The position numbers were made by a program, and so were the translations under genes. Below are positions 1-8,797 of a stretch of DNA of 41,073 bases, in pieces; position 1 is the first letter of the stretch, and every line of letters starts with the position of its first letter. The stretch comes from Prochlorococcus sp. AG-355-P18 (GTDB lineage Bacteria; Cyanobacteriota; Cyanobacteriia; PCC-6307; Cyanobiaceae). The notes beneath the pieces were generated by a model that ran no database searches, was not told the origin of the DNA, and was given only the letters and a program-made list of their open reading frames with translations. Location of the stretch: assembly GCA_003280515.1 (NCBI GenBank), contig QCER01000014.1, positions 1-41,073 on the forward strand, given 5' to 3'.

Positions 1-905
1 CGTGGCAAAATACTTTTAATGTAAGTATTCACGGCAGAGATTCTACAAAGTTAGTTGAGGCTCTTAAAGCAAGGCCTTCAAGTTTGTCTATTATTACAGA
101 TTCAAATAATAAATCTTTAGAAATAATAAAAGAAAACTTATCAGAATTAAATCTGATTGATTTCTATGATTTTTGGCTCTGTGAAGAAATAGGCTTCGAC
201 AAAGAAAATATAAGAAAATTAAATCTTAATGAATCATTACCCTCTGATATATCGAGTTTAAACATTGTTGTTCTTACAAAAACTAAGAAAAATTACTCAA
301 ATCATAATCTCCCTCTCTTCGGAATCAGTGACCATATTTTTAAGACTTTTGATGACAGACCAAACTTATTAACTAAAAGGCAGGTTCGCGTTCAAATCTT
401 GGCTGATCTAGAGCTCCCTAAAAATGGGGTCATCTGGGATATTGGAGCAGGTAGTGGGTCAATTGGTTTAGAGGCATTAAAATTAAGGCCTAATTTAGAT
501 TTGTTTTGTTTCGATAAAAGGATAGGTTCAAAGTCATTAATATTAGAAAACTCAAAAAGGCTTAGCGTTAAACCAAAATTCATTTTTGAAGGAGATATAA
601 ATAATATATTGAATACGAGAAATTTAAGTTCTTTTGAAAAACCTAATAGATTAATAATTGGAGGATGTGATAAAAAAACCAAACTTCAAATTATAAAAAA
701 ACTGGCTATTGATATGAATATTGGAGATATTATCGTTATCCCAATAATTGACATCCAAACTATTAAAGAATTAAAAGAGGAATTAGAAGATAAAAATTTC
801 AAAACAAATTTAAATTTAATTCAAACCTATAAAAGCTTAAGTATCGCTGAGGGTGTCAGATTAGATCCAAATAATCCTGTTTTTCTATTAAAAGGGAAAA
901 AATAA
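1..905 (+). CDS. cobL: Precorrin-6Y C5,15-methyltransferase (decarboxylating), 5' partial
   Basis: Methylates precorrin-6Y at C-5 and C-15 and decarboxylates it during cobalamin (pseudocobalamin in these organisms) synthesis. The reading frame is open from base 3 to the stop at 905, so the gene starts before the window. A TTG at 84 is internal, because the frame upstream of it continues with WQNTFNVSIHGRDS, typical of the CbiE half. What remains is the end of the CbiE tetrapyrrole-methylase domain, then a CbiT-type domain opening with LLTKRQVR and the SAM-binding motif WDIGAGSGS (about bases 435-461). It ends 13 bp from the convergent nadK. Fused CbiE-CbiT proteins are called CobL. Domain identity is clear; the N-terminal half is not visible. 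Confidence 0.9.
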   Translation, partial: WQNTFNVSIHGRDSTKLVEALKARPSSLSIITDSNNKSLEIIKENLSELNLIDFYDFWLCEEIGFDKENIRKLNLNESLPSDISSLNIVVLTKTKKNYSNHNLPLFGISDHIFKTFDDRPNLLTKRQVRVQILADLELPKNGVIWDIGAGSGSIGLEALKLRPNLDLFCFDKRIGSKSLILENSKRLSVKPKFIFEGDINNILNTRNLSSFEKPNRLIIGGCDKKTKLQIIKKLAIDMNIGDIIVIPIIDIQTIKELKEELEDKNFKTNLNLIQTYKSLSIAEGVRLDPNNPVFLLKGKK

Positions 906-918
906 ATTTAAATAATTT

Positions 919-1827
919 TTATTTGTTAGGTTTAGCCACATGGGGCAACCCCCAGCCTAGTTTATTTCTTAAAACTTGGAAAAATTCATGATCTTCAAGC
1001 CTAATAAACTTCACTGAGTGTTTACTTTTTCTTATTAAAACTCTATCTTCAGGCCAAACATAACAACCTGCATTTCCGTCAACAACCATTACCAATCTTT
1101 CGGGAGTTGCAGGGAAAACAGTTACTGGCTCTGAATCATTAAAAACTAATGCCCTAGATGCCAATGAATGTGGTGCAATTGGAGTTAATTGTACGACTGG
1201 GCAATCAGGGGTAATTACTGGTCCTCCAGCACTCAACGAATATGCAGTAGAGCCAGTTGGAGTGGATAAAATTACTCCATCAGCTGAGATATCCACAGGA
1301 GCATGTCGCCCAATAGAAATCTCAAAATGACACATACTTGTAAGAGGTTCTCTATGAAGTGCCATCTCATTAAGACAGAGAGACTCCCATCTCCTCTGAT
1401 CATTTCTCATTACACTAACAATAAAGCAAGTTCTTTCTTCAATATCCCAATTTCCAGTAATTATTTTATCTATAGCCACATCTAGGTTAGATAAATAAGC
1501 TTCCGCAAGAAATCCTAAATGACCAGTATTTATTGTAAGAATGGGAATTTTAGCGGGTGCCGTTTGCCTTGCAGCGGAAAGAACAGTCCCATCTCCTCCA
1601 AGAACAATTGCAAATTCCATTGATGAATCAAATCCCTCGGGAACACAATTCGTATATCCCAAAGGACGAACATGTTGATCAGGATTTGCGAAACCAACCA
1701 TCCCTCCAGAACTACTAACTCTTAAAACTTCAAAATTAGATTTTTCCAATTTTTTTTGAACAGAAGTTGCAGTTTGAACAGCTAGTTCTTTTCCATCATT
1801 AACTATTAGTCCTGCTTTACGTACCAA
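919..1827 (-). CDS. nadK: NAD kinase
   Basis: Phosphorylates NAD to NADP in the cytoplasm, which supplies NADP for photosynthetic electron transport. The 302-residue length is normal. Visible are the ATP-binding GGDGT motif (residues 77-81), the conserved NE motif in [11 protein letters not shown] near 152, and the [15 protein letters not shown] block near 190-205. The start is TTG at 1827. It is the only option in this frame, since the codon just upstream (1828-1830) is a stop, and the protein then begins [11 protein letters not shown], the usual first strand of the family. It converges with cobL and is separated from pheS upstream by about 70 bp. Confidence 0.95.
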   Translation of the reverse strand: MVRKAGLIVNDGKELAVQTATSVQKKLEKSNFEVLRVSSSGGMVGFANPDQHVRPLGYTNCVPEGFDSSMEFAIVLGGDGTVLSAARQTAPAKIPILTINTGHLGFLAEAYLSNLDVAIDKIITGNWDIEERTCFIVSVMRNDQRRWESLCLNEMALHREPLTSMCHFEISIGRHAPVDISADGVILSTPTGSTAYSLSAGGPVITPDCPVVQLTPIAPHSLASRALVFNDSEPVTVFPATPERLVMVVDGNAGCYVWPEDRVLIRKSKHSVKFIRLEDHEFFQVLRNKLGWGLPHVAKPNK

Positions 1828-1898
1828 TCAAAAATCTAAAACTATCACTATCTTAAACTAATTTGCTAGACAATCCTAATTTAAGAATTAAATACTAT

Positions 1899-2906
1899 TT
1901 AGAACTGTTCTAAGAATCTAAGATCATTTGTATAAAATTTTCTGATGTCGTCTATCTGATGTCTCACCATACAAAATCTCTCAACTCCTAATCCTGCTGC
2001 AAAACCAGTCCATTTCTCAGAATCTATTCCTAATTTTTCTAAGACTTTTGGATCTACCATTCCGCAGCCCATTACTTCTAACCATTTACCTTTCCACTGG
2101 ACGTCAACTTCTGCTGAAGGTTCAGTAAATGGGAAATAACTAGCTCTAAATCTTACAGGAATATCTCCAAAAAAGGTCTTTAAAAATGTAAGAACTGTTC
2201 CTCTTAAATGACTAAAATTAATGTCTTCATCAATACATAAAACTTCAACCTGATTAAATACAGGTGAATGAGTAGCATCTACTGCATCTCTCCTATAAAC
2301 TCTCCCAGGGGCAATGATCCTAACTGGGGGAGGGGTTTTCTCCAAGTATCTTATCTGAACAGGAGAAGTATGGGTCCTTAAAAGTCGATTTTCATCTAAG
2401 TAAAAAGTATCCTGCATATCTCTCGCCGGATGATTTTTGGGTATATTCAGAGACTCAAAATTATAAAAATCAGTTTCAATTTCAGGGCCACTCTCAACTG
2501 AGTATCCTAAACCACAAAAAATATCTATTATTTCATCTTGAGTTGAAATTAAAGGATGTTTATTTCCAGGGGGTGTTCCAATTGAAGGTATAGTTACATC
2601 AATTTTTTCTTCTTTGATCTTTTTGTCTAAGGCTTCACTATTTAGTTGATTTTTTCTTTCAGTTATTAATTCCTGCAAATTTATTTTTATTAAATTTGCC
2701 TTCTGGCCAACAATTGGTCTATCAGTAGCAGATAATTGACTCATTGTTTTCAAGATAATTGATAAATCACCTTTTTTCCCTAGCAAGGAAACTCTTAACT
2801 GATCCAGTTCTTCATGAGTACTAGCATTGCTTATATTATTTTTTGCTTTTAGAGAGAGATTATTTAGTTTTTCCTCAATTTGACTTAATGATTCAATCTG
2901 ACTCAC
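1899..2906 (-). CDS. pheS: Phenylalanyl-tRNA synthetase alpha subunit
   Basis: Catalytic subunit of the alpha2-beta2 enzyme that charges tRNA-Phe. At 335 residues it has the normal length. An N-terminal coiled-coil tRNA-binding arm (residues 1-100) is followed by the class II core: [10 protein letters not shown] (177-186), [19 protein letters not shown] (motif 2 region, about 201-219), the phenylalanine-site stretch [13 protein letters not shown], and motif 3 GLGVERF (about 305-311). The start is GTG at 2906. It is divergent from surE, with 68 bp between them. The beta subunit gene pheT is not in the window. Confidence 0.97.
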   Translation of the reverse strand: MSQIESLSQIEEKLNNLSLKAKNNISNASTHEELDQLRVSLLGKKGDLSIILKTMSQLSATDRPIVGQKANLIKINLQELITERKNQLNSEALDKKIKEEKIDVTIPSIGTPPGNKHPLISTQDEIIDIFCGLGYSVESGPEIETDFYNFESLNIPKNHPARDMQDTFYLDENRLLRTHTSPVQIRYLEKTPPPVRIIAPGRVYRRDAVDATHSPVFNQVEVLCIDEDINFSHLRGTVLTFLKTFFGDIPVRFRASYFPFTEPSAEVDVQWKGKWLEVMGCGMVDPKVLEKLGIDSEKWTGFAAGLGVERFCMVRHQIDDIRKFYTNDLRFLEQF

Positions 2907-2974
2907 TGATATAGTAAAAATAAGTATTTCTTTATCTTACTTAAATATCGTCCATAAATAAAATTTATTGATTA

Positions 2975-3784
2975 ATGAAACCGTTAAATATATTAATTAG
3001 CAATGATGATGGTGTTTTTGCAGCCGGGATAAGAGCTCTAGCAAAATCAGCGCAAAAAAGAGGTCATAAGGTAAAAGTAGTTTGTCCTGACCAAGAAAGA
3101 TCAGCTACAGGTCATGGTCTTACTTTACAATCTCCATTAAGAGTGGAAAAAGCTGACGAATTATTTGGGGAAGGAATTGAAGCTTGGGGATGTTCTGGCA
3201 CACCTGCTGATTGCGTCAAATTAGCACTATCTGAACTCTTGGATCATAAACCTGATCTAGTACTATCTGGAATAAATCACGGGCCAAACTTAGGGACAGA
3301 TATTTTCTGTTCAGGCACAGTCGCTGCAGCTATGGAAGGCACTTTAGAAAATGTTCCCTCCATGGCAATTAGCGTTGCTAGTTTTAAGTGGAAGAATTTT
3401 GAATTTGCTGGAGAAATTGCAATGAATATTGCAGAACAAGCAATTAACGATAGTTGGCCAACTTCACTTCTATTAAACTTGAATATACCCCCTTGCGAAA
3501 AAGGAAAAATAAAAGAATTATCATGGACAAGATTATCAGTAAGAAAATATAAAAATCAATTTTCCAAAAGAGAAGACCCAAGGGGTGATGATTATTATTG
3601 GCTCGCCGGTGAGGTTGTTTTAGATCTTAAATCAAAAGGTTATGGTCCAAAGAAATGGCCAAGTGACGTATCGCAAATACAAGAAAATAAAATATCTCTT
3701 ACACCCGTTGAACCAGATTTATTTTGGAGGGGTAATTTAGACAAATTACCTAAAATTAATAATTCATTTATAAATCCTTCTTAA
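2975..3784 (+). CDS. surE: 5'/3'-nucleotidase SurE (survival protein)
   Basis: Metal-dependent phosphatase that hydrolyses nucleoside monophosphates. The 269-residue length fits the family. The N-terminus ILISNDDG contains the paired metal-binding aspartates (D11, D12). The [10 protein letters not shown] segment (about 42-51) and [18 protein letters not shown] (about 97-114) supply the remaining metal and phosphate ligands. It starts with ATG. Its last 21 bp overlap the convergent DUF3611 gene, so both mRNAs are antisense to each other at their 3' ends. Confidence 0.96.
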   Translation: MKPLNILISNDDGVFAAGIRALAKSAQKRGHKVKVVCPDQERSATGHGLTLQSPLRVEKADELFGEGIEAWGCSGTPADCVKLALSELLDHKPDLVLSGINHGPNLGTDIFCSGTVAAAMEGTLENVPSMAISVASFKWKNFEFAGEIAMNIAEQAINDSWPTSLLLNLNIPPCEKGKIKELSWTRLSVRKYKNQFSKREDPRGDDYYWLAGEVVLDLKSKGYGPKKWPSDVSQIQENKISLTPVEPDLFWRGNLDKLPKINNSFINPS

Positions 3785-4297
3785 AAGCCACAACGAAAAG
3801 CAAAGCCCAAAAAAATGAGCAGCAATAACTTGTGTGTTACTGAGAACTGATAATATTTCAAGTCCAGTAATAGGGATATCAGATGTCGCTGTTATCAATT
3901 GTCCAGTTGTTTGAGAAGATGCTTGGATAAATAAGGCACCCATAAGAGCTTGATATCCAATTAATCCAAACAGAATGCCTAATAAATCAACTATTAGTCC
4001 TCGTTTTATCAATCTACTTGTTTGTCCCCTGGAGGGTCTTGCATTACTTGCGATTGCTCTTCCAGTTCTAACTATTAACCAACCTTGCCAAAGACTAAAA
4101 AGTAGTAAAATCAAGGACATTGTTGTAAGTGATAGACCAGGCGCCAAGCCAAGCTGCCCTTCGTTATTATTTACAACATTTGAAAAAAGCAAAACAGCTG
4201 CAACAACAACGCCTAAAATGGATTGAACCCAAAAGCGAATCCATCCAATGCGTCGCATTCCAAATGAAAGGGACTGAAAATCAATTTTGTCAGACAT
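3764..4297 (-). CDS. DUF3611 family integral membrane protein
   Basis: Member of the cyanobacterial/plastid DUF3611 family, whose function is unknown. The 177 residues show the family N-terminus [15 protein letters not shown] and four predicted membrane spans at about residues 22-42, 55-77, 100-125 and 152-172. I infer a thylakoid or plasma membrane location but cannot tell which. It overlaps the 3' end of surE by 21 bp in convergent orientation and is divergent from ribF. Family assignment is from the recognised N-terminal pattern and the membrane topology. Confidence 0.8.
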   Translation of the reverse strand: MSDKIDFQSLSFGMRRIGWIRFWVQSILGVVVAAVLLFSNVVNNNEGQLGLAPGLSLTTMSLILLLFSLWQGWLIVRTGRAIASNARPSRGQTSRLIKRGLIVDLLGILFGLIGYQALMGALFIQASSQTTGQLITATSDIPITGLEILSVLSNTQVIAAHFFGLCFSLWLLRRIYK

Positions 4298-4315
4298 TCA
4301 TTTGATTGAGTAAAA

Positions 4316-4321
4316 TATAAT
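4316..4321 (+). promoter_or_regulatory. Candidate -10 box for ribF-thiE-thiS
   Basis: A perfect TATAAT lies 45 bp upstream of the TTG start of ribF, in the divergent space shared with the DUF3611 gene. No good -35 box is present at the usual spacing, which is common in cyanobacteria. In such AT-rich DNA a chance match is possible. Confidence 0.35.
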
Positions 4322-4365
4322 CTATTCAAATTTGCCATCAAAATCATAAAATTGCACGTAATCTT

Positions 4366-5295
4366 TTGATCTCTTTAATATCGCCATCTGAAGTTAAGAA
4401 TCCTACATCAATAGCTATTGGAAGTTTTGATGGCCTACATGCTGGCCATAGGAAATTAATTAAAAGTGTAGTTGAAGAGACTCAATATACCCCAACAATT
4501 GCGAGCTTCTGGCCTCATCCCAGAGAAGTTTTATACAAAGAGACACGTCTTAGGCTTGATCTCCCTTATGAAAAACTACCTATCCTTAAAGATCTTGGAA
4601 TTGAACAATTAGTTCTGATTCCTTTTGATAAGGAACTATCCAAATTAAGTGCAGAAAGATTCGTAAGAGATATTTTGATAAATCAATTACAAGCAAAAAA
4701 TATTTCTGTAGGTGCGAATTTTAAATTTGGTTTTAGAAGAAGTGGAGACACAAATACAATAAAAAATATAATTAAGGAAACTGATATTAAACTAAAAATT
4801 ACGCCAATTTTAGAAGACAAGGAAGGTAGAATCAGCAGCAGCAGAATAAGGGATCTATTAGAGAAAAGTGATCTGAAAAATGCTTTCAAAATTCTTAATA
4901 GGCCTTATAGTTTTAATGGAAAGGTTGTTAAAGGTAAAGGAATTGGAAAAAGTATAGGATGGCCTACCGCAAATCTTGAAATAGATGGCAGAAAATTTTT
5001 ACCTGGAGAAGGAGTTTACGCATCTTGGACAATAATAGAAAATTCCAACCAAAAAATTGAATCTGTTATGAATCTTGGCTCTCAACCAACAATAAATCCT
5101 TTATTGCCATCTTCAGTTGAAGTTCATTTAATAAATAAAGATATCGATCTATATGGTTTAAATCTATCTGTAGAACCAGTTGAGAAACTTAGATCGCAAA
5201 TCAAGTTCAAAAATATAGATCAACTTTCTAATCAAATTAAAAAAGATAGAGATAACGCTCTAAAAATTTTAAAAGCTACAAAAAATAAATTATAA
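4366..5295 (+). CDS. ribF: Bifunctional riboflavin kinase / FAD synthetase
   Basis: Converts riboflavin to FMN and then to FAD. The N-terminal FMN adenylyltransferase domain has the nucleotidyltransferase signature GSFDGLHAGH (residues 19-28) and ISSSRIR (156-162). The C-terminal flavokinase domain carries GKGIGKSIGWPTAN (190-203), then GVYASW and SVMNLGSQPT. The 309-residue length is typical. The start is a TTG, giving MISLISPSEVKNPTSIAIGSF; no better in-frame ATG or GTG is near. The stop codon is followed directly by the thiE ATG with no intervening base, so translational coupling is likely. Confidence 0.95.
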   Translation: MISLISPSEVKNPTSIAIGSFDGLHAGHRKLIKSVVEETQYTPTIASFWPHPREVLYKETRLRLDLPYEKLPILKDLGIEQLVLIPFDKELSKLSAERFVRDILINQLQAKNISVGANFKFGFRRSGDTNTIKNIIKETDIKLKITPILEDKEGRISSSRIRDLLEKSDLKNAFKILNRPYSFNGKVVKGKGIGKSIGWPTANLEIDGRKFLPGEGVYASWTIIENSNQKIESVMNLGSQPTINPLLPSSVEVHLINKDIDLYGLNLSVEPVEKLRSQIKFKNIDQLSNQIKKDRDNALKILKATKNKL

Positions 5296-6357
5296 ATGCT
5301 GAATTCCAATACTAAAGACGCTGAAGATTTAAGAATTTATCAAATTATTGACGCTAATCTTGATAGAGCTAGAGAGGGACTAAGAGTATTAGAGGATTGG
5401 GCTAGATTTGGTCTGGGCAAAGAAAAATATGTTGAAAAGATTAAAAATTTTAGACAAATTTTAGGGAAAAATCATTTAGAAGTTTATAAACAATCTAGAA
5501 ATCACATTGAGGATAAATGTAAAGGATTAACTCATCACGAGCAAATCAACAGAAAAACTTCGGAGCAAATTATAAGTTCTAATTCAGCACGAGTTCAAGA
5601 AGCATTACGAGTAATAGAGGAATTCTCAAGGCTACAGAATCACGAGCTTTCGAAAATCGCTTCAGAAATTAGATATGAAATATACACTATAGAAATTGAC
5701 TTATTAAGTTTAAGTAGGTGTAAGAAGTCTGAGGAAATATTAAAAGAAAATGACTTATATGTTATCACAGATCAAAAAGACAATTTATTAGAAATTATAG
5801 AAGAAATTTTAATTGCGGGAGTAAGAATCATTCAACATAGATTTAAAACGGGAACTGATAAAGATCATCTTCAAGAAGCAATCAAGATTAAAAATCTATG
5901 TAAAAGATATAATTCTTTATTCATCGTTAACGACAGACTTGACATAGCTCTTGCATCTAATGCAGATGGAATTCATCTTGGACAAGATGATTTGGACTTA
6001 AAAACTGCAAGGAAATTATTAGGATATTCAAAAATTATTGGTATAAGTGCAAATAATGAAATTGATATTTCAAATGCTTATAAGGAAGGTTGTGATTACA
6101 TAGGAATTGGACCAGTATTTGAAACTGAAACAAAAAAGAACAAAAAACCTATAGGTATTGAAAAGATTAAAACATTAACAAAAGATTTAAATATTCCTTG
6201 GTTTGCTATTGGAGGAATCAAGACAAATAATATTTCATATTTGAAAAGAAATGGGTTTAAAAAAATTGCCTTAGTCTCACAATTAATGAATTCTGAAGAT
6301 CCTAAAGAAGACGCTATTATGATTTTAAAAGAATTAGAATTAACAAATGAAAATTAA
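5296..6357 (+). CDS. thiE: Thiamine-phosphate synthase with N-terminal ThiD2 domain
   Basis: Joins hydroxymethylpyrimidine diphosphate and thiazole phosphate to make thiamine phosphate. At 353 residues it is much longer than the roughly 210-residue ThiE because of an N-terminal ThiD2-type domain (about residues 12-135; RIYQIIDANLDRAREGLRVL). The ThiE barrel follows (about 152-350) with VITDQ, IIQHRFKTG, NDRLDIALASNADGIHLGQ and GIGPVFET. ThiD2 has been proposed to phosphorylate the pyrimidine precursor; that role is inferred here. It abuts ribF and overlaps thiS by 11 bp, so the three form one operon. Confidence 0.95.
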   Translation: MLNSNTKDAEDLRIYQIIDANLDRAREGLRVLEDWARFGLGKEKYVEKIKNFRQILGKNHLEVYKQSRNHIEDKCKGLTHHEQINRKTSEQIISSNSARVQEALRVIEEFSRLQNHELSKIASEIRYEIYTIEIDLLSLSRCKKSEEILKENDLYVITDQKDNLLEIIEEILIAGVRIIQHRFKTGTDKDHLQEAIKIKNLCKRYNSLFIVNDRLDIALASNADGIHLGQDDLDLKTARKLLGYSKIIGISANNEIDISNAYKEGCDYIGIGPVFETETKKNKKPIGIEKIKTLTKDLNIPWFAIGGIKTNNISYLKRNGFKKIALVSQLMNSEDPKEDAIMILKELELTNEN

Positions 6358-6556
6358 AGTAAATGGAGAAGAAAAAAAAATAGAACTTGATCAAGAAAAT
6401 GCTCAACTATCAACAGCTCTAAATTTAATGGGATATAAACCCAACACAATTGTCGTAGAATTAAATAATTTAATTATTAATTCAATTAAATGGGAAAAAG
6501 TTAAACTTAAAGATGGGGATAATTTAGAAATCGTTTCAATAGTTGGTGGTGGTTAA
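6347..6556 (+). CDS. thiS: Sulfur carrier protein ThiS
   Basis: Small ubiquitin-fold sulfur donor for the thiazole ring of thiamine. The 69 residues start MKIKVNGEEKKIE and end IVGGG. The C-terminal Gly-Gly is adenylylated and then thiocarboxylated in this family. The ATG lies within the last codons of thiE (11-bp overlap), which supports co-translation. thiG and thiF are not in this window. Confidence 0.95.
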   Translation: MKIKVNGEEKKIELDQENAQLSTALNLMGYKPNTIVVELNNLIINSIKWEKVKLKDGDNLEIVSIVGGG

Positions 6557-6666
6557 AAATAAAATTTTTGTATATTAAAATCTTCATAATTTTTTAAGTT
6601 TAGACTTGAAACAATAACCAAAATTTTCCTGTTTTCGTTTTATATTCTTAGTACTTAAATAAAACA

Positions 6667-6834
6667 ATGAAAGAAAAAAATGATCATAACTCAAGGTCCT
6701 TGAAATGGGAGCAAAATGGGGAGCTCGCTCAAAAAGATCTTTCTGAGTTAATTGAAAGATTAAAAAATGTAGAAAGTGAAAATACTTCATCTGAGCTGTC
6801 TAGATTAGGTACAAAATCAAACATAAAAGATTAA
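6667..6834 (+). CDS. Small conserved-looking hypothetical protein (55 aa)
   Basis: A 55-codon frame from ATG (6667) to TAA (6834). The product is very polar and charged, with a predicted helix around DLSELIERLKNVESE (residues 25-39) and no signal or membrane segment. The amino-acid composition looks like a real soluble protein, whereas the antisense frame over the same bases is a Phe/Leu-rich shadow. It stands alone, 110 bp after thiS and 67 bp before the next small gene. I do not recognise a family and assign no function. Confidence 0.6.
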   Translation: MKEKNDHNSRSLKWEQNGELAQKDLSELIERLKNVESENTSSELSRLGTKSNIKD

Positions 6835-6901
6835 ATTTGTTACTTAGATCTTGTCTTTATCAAAATTTGTACCAAATTAAAGTTACTGAATTTAAAAATA
6901 A

Positions 6902-7033
6902 ATGCCAAAAAGGTTTCCAGAGTGGGTAAACACAGAAGTCGTTATAAAGGCAATCAAAATGAGAGAAGAAGGAATGCTTTCAAAACAACTTAATTTATGG
7001 ATAGAAAACCTATTAGAAATAGAAAAAAAGTAA
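6902..7033 (+). CDS. Small hypothetical protein (43 aa)
   Basis: A 43-codon frame starting MPKRFPEWVNTEVVIKAIKM and ending EIEKK before TAA at 7031-7033. It is charged, probably helical and without a membrane span. It follows the 55-aa gene on the same strand by 67 bp and ends 4 bp before the convergent larB stop. The regular amphipathic composition and tight fit between neighbours argue for a real gene, but there is no recognisable domain. Confidence 0.5.
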   Translation: MPKRFPEWVNTEVVIKAIKMREEGMLSKQLNLWIENLLEIEKK

Positions 7034-7037
7034 TTAT

Positions 7038-7694
7038 TTAGGAAATACTTTTAATAATTCTCAGAGCCGCCATTGCTGCTCCGTAACCATTATCTATATT
7101 CATTACCGTAATACCTGGAGAACAGCTAGACAACATACTATTTAAAGCAGTTTCTCCATCCTTGCTAACGCCGTAGCCAACTGAGACAGGCACTGCGATT
7201 ATCGGTTGTGCCAACAATCCACCCACAACCGTTGCCAAAGCTCCTTCCATACCAGCACAAACTATTAATACATCATATTTATTAATTTCTTCTAATTTAC
7301 TCATCAATCGATGAAGTCCAGCCACTCCAACATCTATAAAAGATTGACAATCGACTCCATAAATTTCAAGCGCTAATTGTGCTTCAAGTGTTACAGCTAA
7401 ATCGCTTGTGCCGCCTGAAATTATGGCAACTTTTTTATTTGTATTTAATTTATTCAAATTCTTCCCTATTGTTAGGCAATTTGCTTCTTCATAGAATCGT
7501 GCATCATCGTACAAACCTTTAAGATAATTTGCCTTTTCACTATTAATCCTAGTAATGAAAACAACCTCATTTTTACTTAATACATTTTTAGATAATCTCT
7601 CTAATTGGTCGATACTCTTATCTTGACCCCAAATAGCCTCAATGAGTCCAAGCCTATCTCTTCTTTCAAAATCAAACTTGATATCAAAATTCAT
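7038..7694 (-). CDS. larB: LarB/CpmA family (PurE-related) carboxylase
   Basis: Belongs to the PurE-related family that includes LarB, which carboxylates nicotinic acid adenine dinucleotide in nickel-pincer cofactor synthesis. The cyanobacterial homologue is CpmA, named as a circadian phase modifier in Synechococcus. The 218 residues show the AIR-carboxylase-like core with IISGGTSDLAVTLEA (about residues 92-106) and CAGMEGALATVVGG followed by PIIAVPVSVGYG (about 146-177). Its ATG overlaps the stop of the upstream gene by 4 bp (ATGA). No larC or larE is visible here, so the physiological reaction is uncertain. Confidence 0.85.
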   Translation of the reverse strand: MNFDIKFDFERRDRLGLIEAIWGQDKSIDQLERLSKNVLSKNEVVFITRINSEKANYLKGLYDDARFYEEANCLTIGKNLNKLNTNKKVAIISGGTSDLAVTLEAQLALEIYGVDCQSFIDVGVAGLHRLMSKLEEINKYDVLIVCAGMEGALATVVGGLLAQPIIAVPVSVGYGVSKDGETALNSMLSSCSPGITVMNIDNGYGAAMAALRIIKSIS

Positions 7695-8137
7695 CTTTGC
7701 TTATCCAATTCTCCCGCATAAATTAATTCAAAAGGATTTTCGCCTACATTTAGAGCTGCTTTAACATTATCTTCAAATTTTTGTTGAACTACATTTACTT
7801 CTGACATTGGTATACTTTTCCATAATTTCTTACTTTTCCAATTTACTAATATTAAAGCTTCTTCTTTTTCTTTATCCCAAAATAATTGTCTTCCCAAAAA
7901 ACCATCTTGAGAAGATAACCATGGCTCCCATATTTCTTTTTCAGCATTTAACCAAGCTGCTTTTACATCGGCAGGTACTTTAAGTCTTAATTCCTCAATG
8001 ACCATTTCACTTTGATAATTATCCATTGTAAGGGCTTTTAAATTGGGAATATCAGTTTGGAAAATTAAAACTAGTAAGCAAATTAATAATAAACAAAAAC
8101 TTTGAATTTTTTTTTTCAAATTTAAATTAAATCTCAT
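7691..8137 (-). CDS. TIGR03792-like small protein with N-terminal signal or anchor
   Basis: A 148-residue protein resembling the cyanobacterial TIGR03792 family, a small alpha/beta-barrel-like group of unknown function. Residues 9-27 form a hydrophobic signal or anchor ([17 protein letters not shown]), so the rest is probably exported or membrane-tethered. The core contains [10 protein letters not shown], then [19 protein letters not shown] and [13 protein letters not shown]. It overlaps ispF upstream and larB downstream by 4 bp each (ATGA), so the three are translated from one message. Function unknown; the family call is from remembered motif layout. Confidence 0.7.
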   Translation of the reverse strand: MRFNLNLKKKIQSFCLLLICLLVLIFQTDIPNLKALTMDNYQSEMVIEELRLKVPADVKAAWLNAEKEIWEPWLSSQDGFLGRQLFWDKEKEEALILVNWKSKKLWKSIPMSEVNVVQQKFEDNVKAALNVGENPFELIYAGELDKQR

Positions 8138-8637
8138 TTTTTCTCAAGTAGAACTACTGAATGGCAACTTATACCCTCTTCTCTCCCTTCTGGTCCCAAC
8201 TTTTCATTTGTAGTTGCTTTAATCCCAATTAAATTCTGATCAATATTTAAGATCTCAGAAATATTTTTTTTCATTGATTTGACATATGGCATGATTTTTG
8301 GCTTTTCAACAACAAGAACACTATCAATATTATTTATTTCCCAACCATCTTTTCTTATTAGTTCAATTACTTTTGATAACAAAAACAAGCTATCCGCACC
8401 TCTCCATTTTTCATCAGTTGGCGGGAAGTACTTTCCAATATCTCCCAGAGAAAGTGCTCCCAATAATGCATCCATAATTGAGTGAATTAAAACATCAGCA
8501 TCACTATGACCATCCAATCCTAAATTATCAGGATGATGTAAATTCACACCTCCAATAATTAAATCCCTATCTTTTACTAATCTATGAATGTCGTATCCAT
8601 TGCCAATTCGGAACTGTGGAGAACTTCTTCTTGTCAT
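8134..8637 (-). CDS. ispF: 2-C-methyl-D-erythritol 2,4-cyclodiphosphate synthase
   Basis: Fifth enzyme of the MEP isoprenoid pathway. It forms the cyclodiphosphate used for carotenoid, chlorophyll side-chain and quinone precursors. I chose the ATG at 8637 (167 aa, [18 protein letters not shown]) over a TTG three codons upstream. Metal ligands D16 and H18 are in GYDIHRL, and the third, H52, lies in [18 protein letters not shown]. The C-terminal [15 protein letters not shown] is also typical. It is the first gene of a minus-strand trio with ATGA overlaps. Confidence 0.96.
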   Translation of the reverse strand: MTRRSSPQFRIGNGYDIHRLVKDRDLIIGGVNLHHPDNLGLDGHSDADVLIHSIMDALLGALSLGDIGKYFPPTDEKWRGADSLFLLSKVIELIRKDGWEINNIDSVLVVEKPKIMPYVKSMKKNISEILNIDQNLIGIKATTNEKLGPEGREEGISCHSVVLLEKK

Positions 8638-8797
8638 AGTAAGCAATTAAGATTATCTAGAAACAATTCATAACCTTTATGTAATTGCATATGGACATTC
8701 AACTTAATAATTTCTTACATTTTTAGATTATTTGAATTATACCTTACCAAATAAACAGAAATAATATTAAACAATCATTTAAAGTATTTTCTACTTT

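Noticed and set aside
6584..6790. A 68-codon minus-strand frame opposite the 55-aa gene
   Set aside because: Phe/Leu-rich sequence typical of the antisense of AT-rich coding DNA; the + strand frame has far more protein-like composition.
7038..7694. Reading larB as evidence for a nickel-pincer lactate racemase system linked to the Ni-SOD locus
   Set aside because: It is 18 kb from sodN, no larA, larC or larE is present in the window, and cyanobacteria carry the CpmA form without a shown nickel role.
8647..8797. Possible small gene in the 150-bp gap between ispF and the polysaccharide export gene
   Set aside because: No start-to-stop frame of credible length or composition; it appears to be AT-rich promoter or spacer DNA.
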